DNA of 64,000 nt from Strobilurus pachycystidiatus (GCA_019915135.1 JAHLMK010000009.1:682001-746000), one strand, 5' to 3'; positions 10,901 to 22,408 are shown, counted from the stretch's first letter. Made by a program: numbers and translations. The notes: a model not told the origin generated them from the letters alone.

Positions 10901-13900
10901 ATTTCCTGAGCTTGACTATTGCAACAGGAATCTCGGAGCCGGGACGACGAGGACGAAGCAGCACCCAGTTTCAGCACTAAACCGACGACTTCAAGACCAG
11001 GGCTTCGCAAGCACAAGGTGAGATCAAACTCATCCTTCACTTTGTCTCTACTGCTCTAACACTGAGATAGTTGGATGACGACACACGTTCTGCGTCGGAT
11101 GATGAAGGTCTAAAGTCACCCAGAAAGCCTCGTAGAAAGCGTAGCAGAGTCTCAGTCGGCAAGATGACAGAGGATGAGATACATTCGAAGGGCAATAATC
11201 AGGTTTGTGTCACTGCACCTATCATACACTTAGCTAATGCTGGCCAATTAGCCGCAAGTGCCAGATGACTCCGCGGATGAGGCTTCACATTCGAAGACCA
11301 CCAAAGATAAAGGGAAGGAGGTACATGCATCCAGCCTTGTGCGACTTGTCATTCACTAATACACCTGTTAGCCCTTGTTCATGTTCTCCTCGGATGGCGA
11401 AGAAGATCAGCATCCATCAGATGGGCGTGGCTTTCGGGATGCAGACGTACGATCCAGTTTTTACTGTAGTGTGCTATTGTCTCATCATCGTCCCAGTTCA
11501 TCCACGACGACGACGACTTTGATATGTCAGCCTTTCCCGAGTTTTCGACATCCAGTACATCGACCTCGTATCATGATACACGTTCTGGTCATGGTACTGC
11601 GAGGCAGTCTACACCAGGTCCCTCTGGTTTTAGGCCCTCTCCGGCACCGTCGGCAGCTGCGCAGTCATCGCCGCCACCGCCATCGCCCCCAATTGCAGAA
11701 CCCTTCACTGCACCCAAACCAATGGGAGTTTCGGCGCCGTCTCCTCCTTCTGAGCCTACCCAGCGAGGAGAGCCTGACTCGCCTGTGACATCGCATGACA
11801 TGTCATTGTACATTATCCCTTCAACACACTGTTCTACTTTGCGATACCTTTCGAACATGTCCCGTCCGGCGGTGTCTACAGAGAGCATGCGATCTACAGG
11901 CTGGGTAAGTCATTTCACAAACTCTTGTCTCACTGTCTTGATAACACCGGAACACAGTGGAGGGACAAGGCCTCGCCCGAGTATACACATATCCAGGAGA
12001 GCCATACTCGTATTCGAGCATGGCAGGAGCTGGTGCTAGGACGGGAACCACCAGCGCTCAACCCGGCGAATCTTCTGGAGGAGGTTTGGGGCGCGCTGAA
12101 CACAAAGTTCTTGTCAGATGTTGTTGATCTCTCCCAACGATGTGGTAGTACGGGTCAGCCATTTTTACGCCAGGAGGACAACCTGTTCTTCGAGCAGTAC
12201 ATAGTCCTTGGCAGTGGCGGTCTCTGTATTCTTACAGACTTCTTGACGACTCTCTACACCATCCTTCCCGCTTTGGCCGTCTTCCCTCCTAGCTCATTCT
12301 CCTCGCTCCCAACTGTTCCACAGGCCTTTTCTCGATGCTTGAAGATCTCGAATGCGGTATATGCTCTGATATCCTATTTCCGCTCGCACTATTCTCGTGT
12401 TCAGTGGGAGGCAGAGGGCTTTCGTAACCTTGCCGCAATTCTTTGCTCGCAATCGCATAAGTTTCCGGTGTGTACAAGCGACACGTCTCTATGTATTACT
12501 CTCCTGACTATCTCTACAGACGGCGTCATCGGCTTCTCGATTCTATTCAGAGCTACAGACCTTGTCAGGTGGTTGTCTCAAGCCCGGTCTCGATCTCTCT
12601 GCATGCTTGGAAAGCCTTTTTGGAGATCCCGGCAAACCACAGCATATGAATGAAGATATCCTCTATGTCGGAGAGTTCGGTCTTTCCGGATTCTACAGCA
12701 ATGTTGTTGTTCGCTTTCTTGACGAGGAGAGCCGCGAACAGCCCGGATACGAGAAGGCATATGCTCTTCTGAAAGAGTGTTGCGAAGCTGTTGCGCGAAA
12801 GCTGAGGAATCAAATCAAGGTAAGCACTCTAGCAAGCGGACATCAAGTATATGCTGATATACATTCTGACAGCGTCCAAAACAGTACAACAAGGGAGCAG
12901 ATCACGCAACTGCGAAGGATGTTGCCGATGCCGACACTGAAGCGCGTACACGTCCGAAGACTCGCGCTACTGCGTCTCAGAAAGTAAGACTCACCTGTTT
13001 AACCTGATTATATACTCATGCTCTTACAGGCATCCTCCGAGAAGGTCAATTCGAAGGGAGATGAGGATCAGAAGAGGCGTCGTAACCGAAAGTAATCTCT
13101 ACCTTTCCTTAGTGATATTCGTCCGTTTACAAATATATCTGCTTCTCCTTTAGAACTGGTAATTGGCGTTTCCGACCTTCATATCAAGTCGGCGAGGACT
13201 ACTACGAAGTTCATGAGACTGATAGTCCTGACGGTATGTTTCCCTTATGATATGTACGACGCCATCGAGTCTTACTATGTCAGATATGTCGAGTACGGAG
13301 TCCATTGGGAACAGCACATGGTTCCTTGATGAAAACTTGATTCCAACGGACCAAACTGCGTCAGAGGCAAGAGCAAAGCGGAAGAAAGGCACGTCCAGTT
13401 ATATCTGTTCTCAGTCTATCATATTCACCAGTTATCAGATCGTGAGGAAAGAGCGAGACCGAAGCCTAATCCAACCGCAGGTACAAGAGGTCGCGGTCGA
13501 GGAGGCAAAGGAGTCCCAGGTTCTTCTTCGCATGGCCAGACCAGTCGCACTCCGGTGACACAACAGGAGAAACTAGCAGCATTGGCACGGTGGTTTGTGA
13601 CCAAACCAGGATGGGAGGATGTTGCAGAGAAGATCGTACTGTGGTTTCCTCATCCTCTTGTTCTAAAGCGCCTTACATGGTCTACCATGAAAATCCTTTC
13701 GCAGAAGGAGCAGCGGCGCATGATATTGATGGTTCGTATCATAAAGCGGTATGATTGTGTATCCCTTCTAACAAGATCTATAGGCGTATCATCCTGATCA
13801 CAACCCGAAGGACCAGAAACAGTGGGGGTTGTATTCGTCAGAGATTATGAAGTATGTGACCTTATTCAAAGTTCGGCCTGATGGAAAAGTTTCACTGTAA
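7997..13900 (+). CDS. large multi-exon element protein with ubiquitin-like domain and C-terminal HPD motif
   Basis: About 21 exons joined in frame give a protein of roughly 1,460 aa. Segments in order: a hydrophobic first exon (7997-8219, one likely TM); a ubiquitin-like domain (8396-8697) that opens MTVFV and closes LHLRVRLLGG; a Cys-rich stretch (CGC, CGVCGC); Ser/Pro linkers; a mixed domain (9266-10611, interrupted by an intron holding a MITE); short charged Ser/Lys/Asp exons (10661-11446); a Pro-rich linker; a helical region (11958-12820); an Arg/Gly patch; and a final exon with YHPDHNPKD and a following helix, which resembles helix III of a J-domain. The ATG at 8396 is an alternative start placing the ubiquitin-like domain first. 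The intron near 13390 appears to use a GC donor. The function is unknown; it looks like an accessory or regulatory protein of the element. Its stop overlaps the end of the convergent integrase gene by 9 bp. Confidence 0.65.
9506..9974. mobile_element. 469-bp MITE in an intron, TA target duplication
   Basis: TA (9504-9505 and 9975-9976) flanks an element whose ends are inverted repeats of the form GACATGANCAYGARTGTC (15 of 18 match). The inside is unusual: dense repetition of CGGATGTCGGAT and TTCGGATAT words on both strands. It lies wholly within the intron 9460-9992 of the large element gene, so splicing can remove it. TA duplication is typical of Tc1/mariner-type movement. An element at 62031 shares the same left terminus. 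No coding capacity is seen. Confidence 0.75.
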
Positions 13901-15514
13901 TTTGGCGGTTAGAGTAACTACTGCTTCACAATAGACTTCGATTCCCCAGTTTCCGTCATCTCTATCAAAGTCAAAATCCCTCATGAGAGCTCGCACCTCC
14001 TCTATCTCATCATCCTTATTCAACAGTAGCCCTCGCTCACGTTGCGTATCCAAATCTATATCAGGAGGAATATCTTCACGCTGCCCTTCCTGGTGATCGT
14101 CTCCGGTGAATGAAGACAATGAGTCTATGCCATATTGAGGGTTGTTCTGTACGTCCTCCAGAGGGTCACCGGCGTCGCCTGTCCAATATCCACGGTTGAT
14201 GGCCTGCTCTCGACTGAGCTCATATATGACCACCGGACTACGGTTCCTATCGGTGCGAATCTTGTGATGATTCCAGGCATCAAGAACACGGTTCAGTGAG
14301 ACCTGGATGCGTCGCTGGAAGGTAAGGAAGAGACATAGGCGATGGATGTCATTCGCCATATCCAGCAAGCTAAGTCATTCGAGATAGAAGAAGATCTGGC
14401 GAAAGGCTTCGATGCAATCCTTCCTGATGTCGCGCCAGCCTCTTTCCATTCTAACATTCCCCGTAGATCTGAATTCAAATTGAGAGCAAGTCATACATGG
14501 AGCTTTGTCAACTCACTGGCCACGAATATAGGCATTGTGTAGTTCGCCCCAATGACGAATCATCTCCTCCTCTATACCGTTGTTCTCTCCTCCATAGTCA
14601 CCGCGAACGCGGCTAGGCCATCCATAAACACCTATGGCATCGAGGAAGAACTTTCGAACGGTGTCTGACCTCTTGTTGCTTGTGCACTCCAAGTAGATAA
14701 GAAGGCGAGAGTGGCCGTCGATGCAACCATGAATATAGAAGCCCCAAGGCCTGAGTTTCTCGTTTCCATCTTGATGCCACAAAGCATTCGCTCCGCGCAC
14801 TTTGTATACGGTTCTAGACATCAGAGCACCCCATCTGTGAAGCTTGTCTCATACTATCCAATACTCGAGTAATGATTGCACATACCTGGTAAGAACACCA
14901 ATTTCGTCAACTCTCTGCAGACTCTGCTGAATTCGGCGCAGGGGCAGGTGAATCTGCCTTGACTCGAGCAGACCTTTGAGAATAATGGACCCGCTGAATG
15001 GATGTTCAAGAGAGAGCTGGGCGATCTGCTCATCCAGCTCTTCGTCTGACATGATGGTGAACTCTCTGCGAGTACCCCCTAGACCAGCTTGAGTCAGATG
15101 TCGCCAGAGGGTCTGACGACTGATACCCATGGCATGAGCAGTGTCATTCCAGCTTGCACCGAGCTCATGAAGCAATAGAGCGCGTTGCAGATTGAGGATA
15201 TAGCGAGGTCGACCCTGTGTGGGCTGATACAGTCTGGGAACAAAGTCGGATGGATCTGGAGGAGGCCGCTCGAGGAAGGCGACCAGAGGAGAGATGAGAG
15301 TGTCAAGGTACTCGGAGAGATCCTGACCATTGTCAAGTTCTCCTTGAATAGACTGGAGAATAGTGCGCAACGCGGACAGAACATGTAATGCCCGTTCCGC
15401 TGCATCCAATTCTGCATTTGGGATACAGTTGATGACAAGCAGAGCTCGTGTGGATGCTCTGTGACATTCCATAAGGAACTGGTGAATCGAGGGTGAGCCA
15501 TGACTCTCGGACAT
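13892..15514 (-). CDS. DDE integrase-type transposase
   Basis: Predicted start is the ATG at 15514 (an upstream in-frame one is at 15613). The first exon gives ~220 aa with a helix-turn-helix-like segment (NDTAHAMGISRQTLWRHL). After an intron comes the retroviral-type integrase core: ALWHQDGNEK with the first Asp, FYIHGCIDGHSR, then VRGDYGGEN with the second Asp. A further exon gives RMERGWRDIRKD with the likely catalytic Glu, then a C-terminal region ending in an acidic tail. The three acidic residues and their spacing match the rve/IS3-like fungal integrase-core family that recurs in Agaricomycete genomes. It is the probable mobility enzyme of the 7001-19249 element. Its stop (13892-13894) overlaps the last codons of the convergent gene. 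Intron boundaries in 14300-14560 are less sure. Confidence 0.75.
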
Positions 15515-15654
15515 GATAGTATCAGAGAAAGAGCCGAATTTCAAATGACTCAGATCTGAACCGATAAGGACCAGGGATGGAAAACAGCCAACAGAGCGAG
15601 CAAAGACACCCATGAGCTATGAGAATGGTACTCTGACTGTACCACAGATACTAA

Positions 15655-16540
15655 AACATGTACCACTTTTGCCTCAGAGAGTTTAGTGGCGCAACTTCTT
15701 TGATGTTGATCATTCCTTGAAGTCTTCTGCTACTTGGTGCTATTTGTAGAGTAGAATGAGAGTGCTCATACATCTGTATGACACGTGACTGGTGTGACTG
15801 CGCCACGTACCTTGAGTGAAGTACCACTTCTGCTCTAGGACCCGCAGTGGCGCAATTCCTTCAATCCTGACCTTTCCTATATGCCTTCTGTCACTTGGTG
15901 GTGTTTGTGGAGTGAATTTCAGGTACTCGGATACCCTCGCGACGCGTGACTGCGCCACGTACCTTGAGTGAAGTACCACTTCTGCTCTAGGACCCGCAGT
16001 GGCGCAATTCCTTCAATCCTGACCTTTCCTATATGCCTTCTGTCACTTGGTGGTGTTTGTGGAGTGAATTTCAGGTACTCGGATACCCTCGCGACGCGTG
16101 ACTGCGCCACGTACCTTGAGTGAAGTACCACTTCTGCTCTAGGACCCGCAGTGGCGCAATTCCTTCAATCCTGACCTTTCCTATATGTCTTCTGTCACTT
16201 GGTGGTGTTTGTGGAGTGAATTTCAGGTACTCGGATACCCTCGCGACGCGTGACTGCGCCACGTACCTTGAGTGAAGTACCACTTCTGCTCTAGGACCCG
16301 CAGTGGCGCAATTCCTTCAATCCTGACCATTCCTAAATGTCTTCTGTCATTTGGTGGTGTTTCTGGAGTAGTATTGGAGTACCCGCATCCCTCACGATGC
16401 GTGACTGTGCCACACATGCTGAGTGAAGTACCACTTTTGTCACAGTGGGTCTAGTGGTGCAATTCCTTTGCTCTTGACCATTCCTATATGTCTTCTGCGA
16501 CTTGGTAGTGGTATGGAGTGAGAAATGAGAGTATTAATAT
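15655..16540. repeat. tandem array of a 152-bp unit (about six copies)
   Basis: The unit is repeated head to tail with a 152-bp period. Three central copies (about 15811-16266) are nearly identical, differing at single bases such as tatatgcc/tatatgtc, and the copies at either edge are diverged. Each carries the word ACGCGTGACTGCGCCACG and the pair GTACCACTTCTGC and GTGGCGCAATTCC. Minus-strand frames of 60-80 codons across it are products of the repetition, not genes. It lies between the integrase start and the end of the next minus gene, so it may contain the integrase promoter or a protein-binding array. Confidence 0.85.
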
Positions 16541-16637
16541 CTCAAGCTATAAGCTCTTGTTCACATCAAGGAGTCCAACTTTAACTAGTGAGGTGGTTTA
16601 CCATTTACCACTACAACTCGATAAATACATATAATTA

Positions 16638-18774
16638 TTACTCATCGTCATCATCGTCGCCCTCGTCCATCTCCTCCAATTCCTGTAATAGCTCATCTCC
16701 TATGTCGTCGTTCTGGGACTTGTACAACAAGCAGCCGCGCGATTCAACCTTGGACCTCTTTGCTGCTCGCTCTATCTCCCTCCTAAGATCGCATGCAGCC
16801 GCTCTCTTTCTCACCGATTTCCCAAATATCTGCGGTGTCCGCTTTGTTGCAGGCAGATTCTCCACCCGGTCGGCTGTCCATACAGCAGACACAAATACTT
16901 CGAAACTATAAGGGCCCGGCGTCGTATTATGAGCGACGACAAGGACATCCTCAGTCGGCTTCATTTGAAGGAAAGACTGCAAAGGATTAGAAGAGGAGAA
17001 AGTCAGGCGTCAAAAACCTACATAGATTGGCGTATTCCATGACGCAGGTATCTTTGCTGTGATGGGCGTATAAATATTGACGGTCTTTGCTGACTTGACA
17101 CCGCGAGAAATAGAGAGGCGAAAGATCGGTAGTTTGAGCTTTTTCGTGCGATTGTCCATGTTGCGGATAGTTGGTTCCAGGCCAGGATGATAGAATGGTT
17201 CGTCATGGGAGTCTAAAAAGACTATAAGTGCGTATACCACTGGCTTTGAGAGGCTTACCAGTCGTCACGGATGCAGTCCCATCGTCGTTGAGTGTCGCGT
17301 CTGAGTTCAGCAGATCAGTGTCTCGCAGCTCCTGGAACTCCTCCTTTGAGATCCATACAGTGTCACGTCGGTAGATGGGGACGGTTCGCAAGAAGCGCTT
17401 GTGAGCATCTGCATTGAAGGAGAATGCACCAGGTCCTGACGTATGTGCGAGTGGAGTCTCGGCAAGCATCGCCAGACGCCCAAGTTGGTAACGCCTGTGA
17501 TGGTCAACAAACTGACGCCATAGAGAATCAAGCGAGGCAAGTAAATAGATAGGCATGATAGGATGAATACGTGCGTGCCAGAGCATGTCAGTCGTCTCCT
17601 GGGCACCGTAGCCGTTGTTGACTAGCTGGTTGCCCTTGACAGCGACAAAGATCGGAGTACGATCTTTCGATGCCAGGATTTGCGAGCGCCAGAGACGAAG
17701 AGCCTCCATGGTCTTCTCCGGCTCCAGATGATGTACTGGACCATGGGAGGAGGACCAGAGATACGGCCATATCTACAGCGTCAGAGATGAGCAAAGATTG
17801 CGATGATAAGAAGCAAACTTACCTCCGAATCGGACAGAAAATCTGAGGGAGTACATGGTCGGCGGAGACGCATAACATGAAAGGAGATCATGACGTTATG
17901 GTCGAGAAGAATTAACGTCCACTTGCCCCGTCGAAAGTACATCTGGATCGAGGCGTAACCAGTACTGTTCGGCGGTCCTTGGAACATGTCAGCGGGAACC
18001 TCGAACGATTTACTCTTCTGTCCCCGCGCCACAGGTGGGCTCCCAGTGAGCTCATCGAACTGGGCGGTCGGAATCCAAAGTAGATGGCCCTCGAGTCCGA
18101 AACATACGCGAATGACAAACTAAATGTACTTATTAGTGGTATAACGGACAGTGAAATAAGATCATACGTCGTCAATGCCAAAGACAAGCTCCTTGCCTCG
18201 ACAGCAGTGAAGGAGCTGGCCTTTGAGCTCAAGTCCATTGAGAATGGCCGCGGCGGTCTTGTTGTTGAGTGTCGAGTACTTGTTCTTCTGGAGAAGAGAT
18301 GAGGACCAAGATACAGAGGAAGACAGATGATACTCACAATGTCGTCGGGCGTAGTAGTTCCGGCTTGTGAGGGCGGCTTGAAGGGCATAAGACATTTTAA
18401 CTAGAAGTGAGGTGTGGATGGACTCACAGAGACGCATCGTGTACAAGCCGATGTCGTCGATGTTTTCTTCTTCTTGCCGGCACTACTCCGTCGTGCAGAT
18501 GTCCGTGGTTTGGCGATGGGAAGGAAGTATGGGTCGTTGTCCAGAGGGTTGTGAATGGTCACAGACTGGCGGGCACCATTTGACCGCGCCAAAGTCGCCT
18601 CAAACACGCCAAGGCGGCCTGGAAAGAAATCAGATACAGAGATATTATGACGAGAACCATGCCGAGCTTACCAAACTCGGAAGGGTCACTAGCGGGCAGC
18701 CCAGTGCTCCCTTTATCACTGGCATGAAGCGCCACCTCGTTGTCGAAGTACTTGATGACTGTGAACTCCGGCAT
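16638..18774 (-). CDS. conserved element-associated protein, function unknown
   Basis: Starts at 18774 (MPEFTVIKYFDNEVALH) and runs through about eight short exons to an Asp/Glu-rich C-terminus (stop at 16638). Recognisable blocks include LDNDPYFLPIAKPRT, a YALQAALTSRNYYARRH helix, KTAAAILNGLELKG, NNGYGAQETTDMLW, then SLDSLWRQFVDHHRRYQLGR, RFLRTVPIYRRDTVW and TPGPYSFEVFVSAVW. I have an impression that this family accompanies integrase-core genes in Agaricomycetes, but no function is known. One junction near 18440-18470 changes frame (from the Lys-rich stretch to DDIGLYTMRL) without an obvious intron, so there may be a frameshift and the copy may be inactive. Confidence 0.6.
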
Positions 18775-18911
18775 GGCGGACGAGGGAGGACGCGATGATG
18801 GCGGTTGGAAATCAACAAAGACGCGACGCGTCGTCACAGTCACAAAGGCCTAAACAGATCGCGGAGCCGAGGGTTCAACCCAGCGTGAAAACAACCCTTT
18901 TCCATACACTA

Positions 18912-19225
18912 GTGCGAATCGAGAGGTATTCCGAGATAGTGAGTGCGTGTTTTGAGAGAAAAACAAAGGGTGTGTGAATTTAAGGAAACTACAGCTGGCA
19001 TGTGTGAAACTCTCGATGCACACATGTGGTATGCGCGAATTTGAACACTTTGTAAATCAGGTGCGTGAATTTGAACGCGTGTGTCATGGGGGTGCGTGTG
19101 TTTTGACTGCCGCCTTGATGGTTGTGCGAAAGCGTCTTGATGCTAGCAGAGGTGCGTGATTATTGAGCAAAAGGCGGCCAAGTTGCGCGCAAACGACGAA
19201 AAAGCGGACTTTGGTGCGAAAATAT
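18912..19225 (-). repeat. right subterminal array of TGCGTGAA-type words
   Basis: About nine copies of the reverse complement of the left-end word: for example around 18943 (GTGCGTGTTTTGAG), 18971 (TGTGTGAATTTAAG), 19031 (ATGCGCGAATTTGAAC), 19061 (GTGCGTGAATTTGAAC), 19091 and 19151. Orientation is mirrored relative to 7013-7290, as expected for the two ends of one element. Confidence 0.75.
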
Positions 19226-19238
19226 CAAGAAATTGTAT

Positions 19239-19254
19239 TTTTGTTACACTATAT
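19239..19254 (-). repeat. right terminal inverted repeat
   Basis: TTTTGTTACACTATAT is the reverse complement of 6996-7011 with one mismatch. A TATA direct repeat (19250-19253) sits at the edge. Confidence 0.75.
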
Positions 19255-19488
19255 CCGCCACACTCACAGTACATGCAACGTTACATAGCGTTTTGTGCCC
19301 ATCCTGTATCGCTTCTTTCGCTTTTGAGATGAAACGGCCCGCAAGTAGATCGTGGCAGACGTGATCGCACATCAGTTCTATCATGTCATTTCGCTGTTCC
19401 TAACACCATATACCTTGGCAACGTCTTCTCCTCCATTCTCGTCGACGCGATCTCAAAATCGCCATTGTCGTGATTGCCATCAGTATCC

Positions 19489-21558
19489 CTAGACGTGTTC
19501 GAGCTCTGTCAGTGCCTCTCCTCGTAAGTATTCTAAATCTGTGAGCAAGACGACTCGAAAGCACTCACGCATCTCACAAAAGTCCAGTAATTCAACCTCA
19601 ACCAGCCGCGCTTGTACGCGACCTCCATATAGATGTACATGTACAGCCAACGGCGTTTGTATATTGCCAGCGCGTGGGGGTCGTGAAAGGCGGGATAGCG
19701 CTCTTGTAGTGAGGCTATCAAGGCAGGTGTCCAGTTTTCTTCGAGGCGTCTGAGAACAGCAGTGAGCACTGGTGGGAGTACATAGAGAACAAGAACTTAC
19801 CGAGCCCATTCCCTCAGACAGCGAAGGTAGTCTACATTGAAATGTCCATCAGTAACGTGAATCGGACTTTGCGAAACTTGAAGTGGACTTACGATCAGAG
19901 TGGTTCTCGACCGAACCGACGTCAAACATGCCTGTGGACGTGAACTGCTTGATGAGCCAGGTGGCAGAGGGAGGGATTGTATGAGGCCAGTGATATTTTC
20001 GAATGAAGTCGTCCGCTCTGGAGAAAGTGTGTATACCATTTAGCGCAGGTAACGGAGACCTAAGCAGAGAGATACAATACACACTGAAATTCGGTGAACG
20101 TGGTATCAGGGTAGGAAGTCGCGGAAAGAACGACGGCGGCGTCCGTGTCCTTGAGTGCCCAGTCGAGTATGCGCACGAACGTGGGCATGTACGAGACACC
20201 AACTGCCTGTAGCCATGTTCACAAGACACGCTGGTCGATCAAAGGATATAGATGCGTACCTCAATCATCTCCAGACTAACACACGCGTCGAACTGCTTCT
20301 CAAAACTAGGCGGCATGCTTCTGTAGTCCATCAAATGAACTGTAATTTGGTCCGAAAATCCCGCTTCGGCAATTCGTTCTTCCGCGAGGGATTTTTGTTC
20401 TACGGAGAGCGTGAGCGTGTCCACTGTACATCCTCGGCTTGCAGCCTGTCTCCAATTCGTCAACCTCGAAATAGTGAAATAATGTAAGTTTCGGTACGTA
20501 CAGCAATGGACAGACTGCCCCACCCACTCCCAATCTCCAATAGACGATGTCCAGGCTTTACCCGAGCGTGGTTGAGGACCCATTGTATCTTGTTCGCCTG
20601 TGCACGTTCCAGGTCGTCAGTGTTTCGACATCCACGCAGGTCACCCTCTGGTCCACCGTCTTTCTCCAGCCAGAGCGGACATGAGTATTGCATCTCGGTG
20701 CTGAGGAAAGCCTGACGTTTTGTTTAGATCGTGCGTTGAGAAAATGAACTAAGCGACGCGCCTGGTAAAGCTCATTGGAGGCATCATATCCCGCGACCTG
20801 AGTAAGTAATCAGAAAGGATTTTGGTTGTGAGGAAAGGGAACGGACGTTGTCGACGGATTGTTTAAAACCATGGCTCAGAAAGCGGTGGATGACAATATC
20901 CACGAAGGATTTGAGTTGGTAGGTGAAGGACCAGACCATCTTGGTCTTGATGAAATTGTACACGTAGAGCTAGTATATCCGTCAAACAAGTCAGATCGAA
21001 GTGAGCAGATAGACGTACAGTCAAGACATCCTGTAGGGATGGCGAGCTGATATCTCCGTTCATGTACGCCTCTGAGACTGTTTCCAATCCTCGTAAGTCC
21101 TTGCAGAGTGCGATACGGAGAACACGCACACCCCACATCGTAGTTCACCCACGTCCTGACCCAAAACATCTCACTGTGCACCACCAGCCGCGCCTCGATG
21201 GGATGCTTCTTCGTTTCGGCAGTAGTTCCAAATCGGTATACAACCGGTTCCGAGTCTGACGTGGTTTCGTCGACGAGCTCGAACGTGCCCTGCTTGACGC
21301 CCTGTTCGAGCGCGTAACATATGGTCTTGCGAGCTGCCGGGACTTGAATGATAGGAAGTGTAGATAGATACCGTGTGAGAGCTTACCGAATGAGACGACC
21401 TTGGGCCAGATATATGGATGGCGGAGGTAGGAGTAGGATGGGAGAGGCGTGAGAGCATATGTATCTGCGAAGGACTTGAACTGTTTTTCGGAGTCCATGG
21501 TGGGGGGGAAGCGGGGTTGGAAGCTAGTCAACTCAAGATCATTGGTGGGTGTGTCCAA
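19489..21558 (-). CDS. cyclopropane-fatty-acyl-phospholipid synthase-type methyltransferase
   Basis: Minus-strand gene of about ten exons from 21558 (or the second Met at 21498) to the stop at 19489-19491. The N-terminal part carries the acyl-domain pattern ending SEAYMNGDISSPSL. It is followed by YSCPLWLEKDGG, the SAM-binding motif LLEIGSGWGSLSIA, DYRSMPPSFEKQFD, CVSLEMIEAVG, then DDFIRKYHWPH and a C-terminal block with YKRRWLYMYIYMEVAYKRGW. These fit the CMAS family that transfers a methyl/methylene group from S-adenosylmethionine to unsaturated acyl chains of membrane lipids. Length and order match fungal homologues. The intron near 21090-21130 is uncertain. A decayed partial copy lies at 28340-28960. 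Confidence 0.85.
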
Positions 21559-22408
21559 CTTCCCATCATGTGCTGGGAATCAGGTTCTTCGATGGGATCA
21601 GCCTTAAAGTTACACGGTCGATTTCGTACAGCAAGGGAACCTGAGCCGTACCGGAGCCTACATCATAAGGCCTTGAGCAAGATTCTGAGCAAGAAAGCAA
21701 AGTTGGCGGATTATGTAAATCCGGAAGTCTGTGCTGAGTCAGAGTAGGTTGTATCCGCAACACGCCTCGAGTCCATTTTTGATGAGTCTGATCGCATTTT
21801 TTTGGCAGGCGCCCGCGCCAGGAAACTAGAACGAGTTGCGGATACACCCAAGGTGGTGGAAAAAGCCGACGTTGAACTGTGAACACCATGGTCGCACCAC
21901 GGTGCCCCATATGAATATTACTTACGGCATATCGACTGCCTGTCACCGACCCTATACTCACTTTTTGCCTGCAGTGCTTCCTACAACATACATAATCGTG
22001 CGACGAACGGAGTCAAAGGACGCGCCTGTGAAGAAGGCACCTTTGTTTGACACTGACACCAATTCCGAGACCTGGGATCTTCGACTGGAAAGTGGCGTTG
22101 GGCTAACGTCGCGTGTAGCCACGAGCCTCCGAATCACACCCAGTGCTGCACTGTTATCCTACAGACTACAGTAACATCAGCTTTCAGCACAGGTTCAAAG
22201 TTCAGCATATTGCGCTGAGAAGGATCCGCAGTTGCAAAGCGAGCACTCTGATTGGATCAGAACTGAATCGACACTGTCTGCCAAGCAATTCGGGACGCGC
22301 GCAGCCGTCCGTTGGGACGGGTGATCGCTCATTCTCTGCTTTTTGACGGTGCTTCTCACTGCGCTCGTTCCCGCTATATTATTATCCTACTGCGCACGCT
22401 CAGGATGC
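21559..22408. other. divergent intergenic region
   Basis: Lies between the minus-strand methyltransferase and the plus-strand dioxygenase. Open frames on both strands overlap each other with no domain. It presumably holds both promoters. Confidence 0.4.

Larger units (their letters stand above)
7001..19249. mobile_element. ~12.2-kb DNA element with TIRs, integrase and two companion genes
   Basis: The borders are a 16-bp inverted repeat with one mismatch (6996-7011 and 19239-19254; core TGTAACAAAA) and a TATA direct repeat at each edge (6997-7000 and 19250-19253). Because TATA is palindromic, it could be target duplication or part of the repeat. Next to each end is a ~280-bp array of a TTCACGCA-like word, in opposite orientation at the two ends. 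Inside are three intron-rich genes (7997-13900 plus, 13892-15514 minus, 16638-18774 minus), a 152-bp tandem array and a nested MITE. The integrase-like protein supplies a plausible transposase. No reverse transcriptase, KDZ transposase, helicase or tyrosine recombinase is seen. I do not know a described fungal superfamily with this exact layout; IS3EU-like or another integrase-type DNA transposon is the nearest idea. Confidence 0.75.

Noticed and set aside
15655..16540. CRISPR-like or short-gene reading of the repeat array
   Set aside because: The repeats are contiguous 152-bp tandem units with no spacers; the repeated open frames (about 60-80 codons) are the same sequence read again. The host is a eukaryote.
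7001..19249. KDZ, Helitron, Crypton or Starship element
   Set aside because: No KDZ/CxC transposase, Rep-helicase or tyrosine recombinase is seen; the enzyme has an integrase-type D-D-E core and the element has inverted ends.
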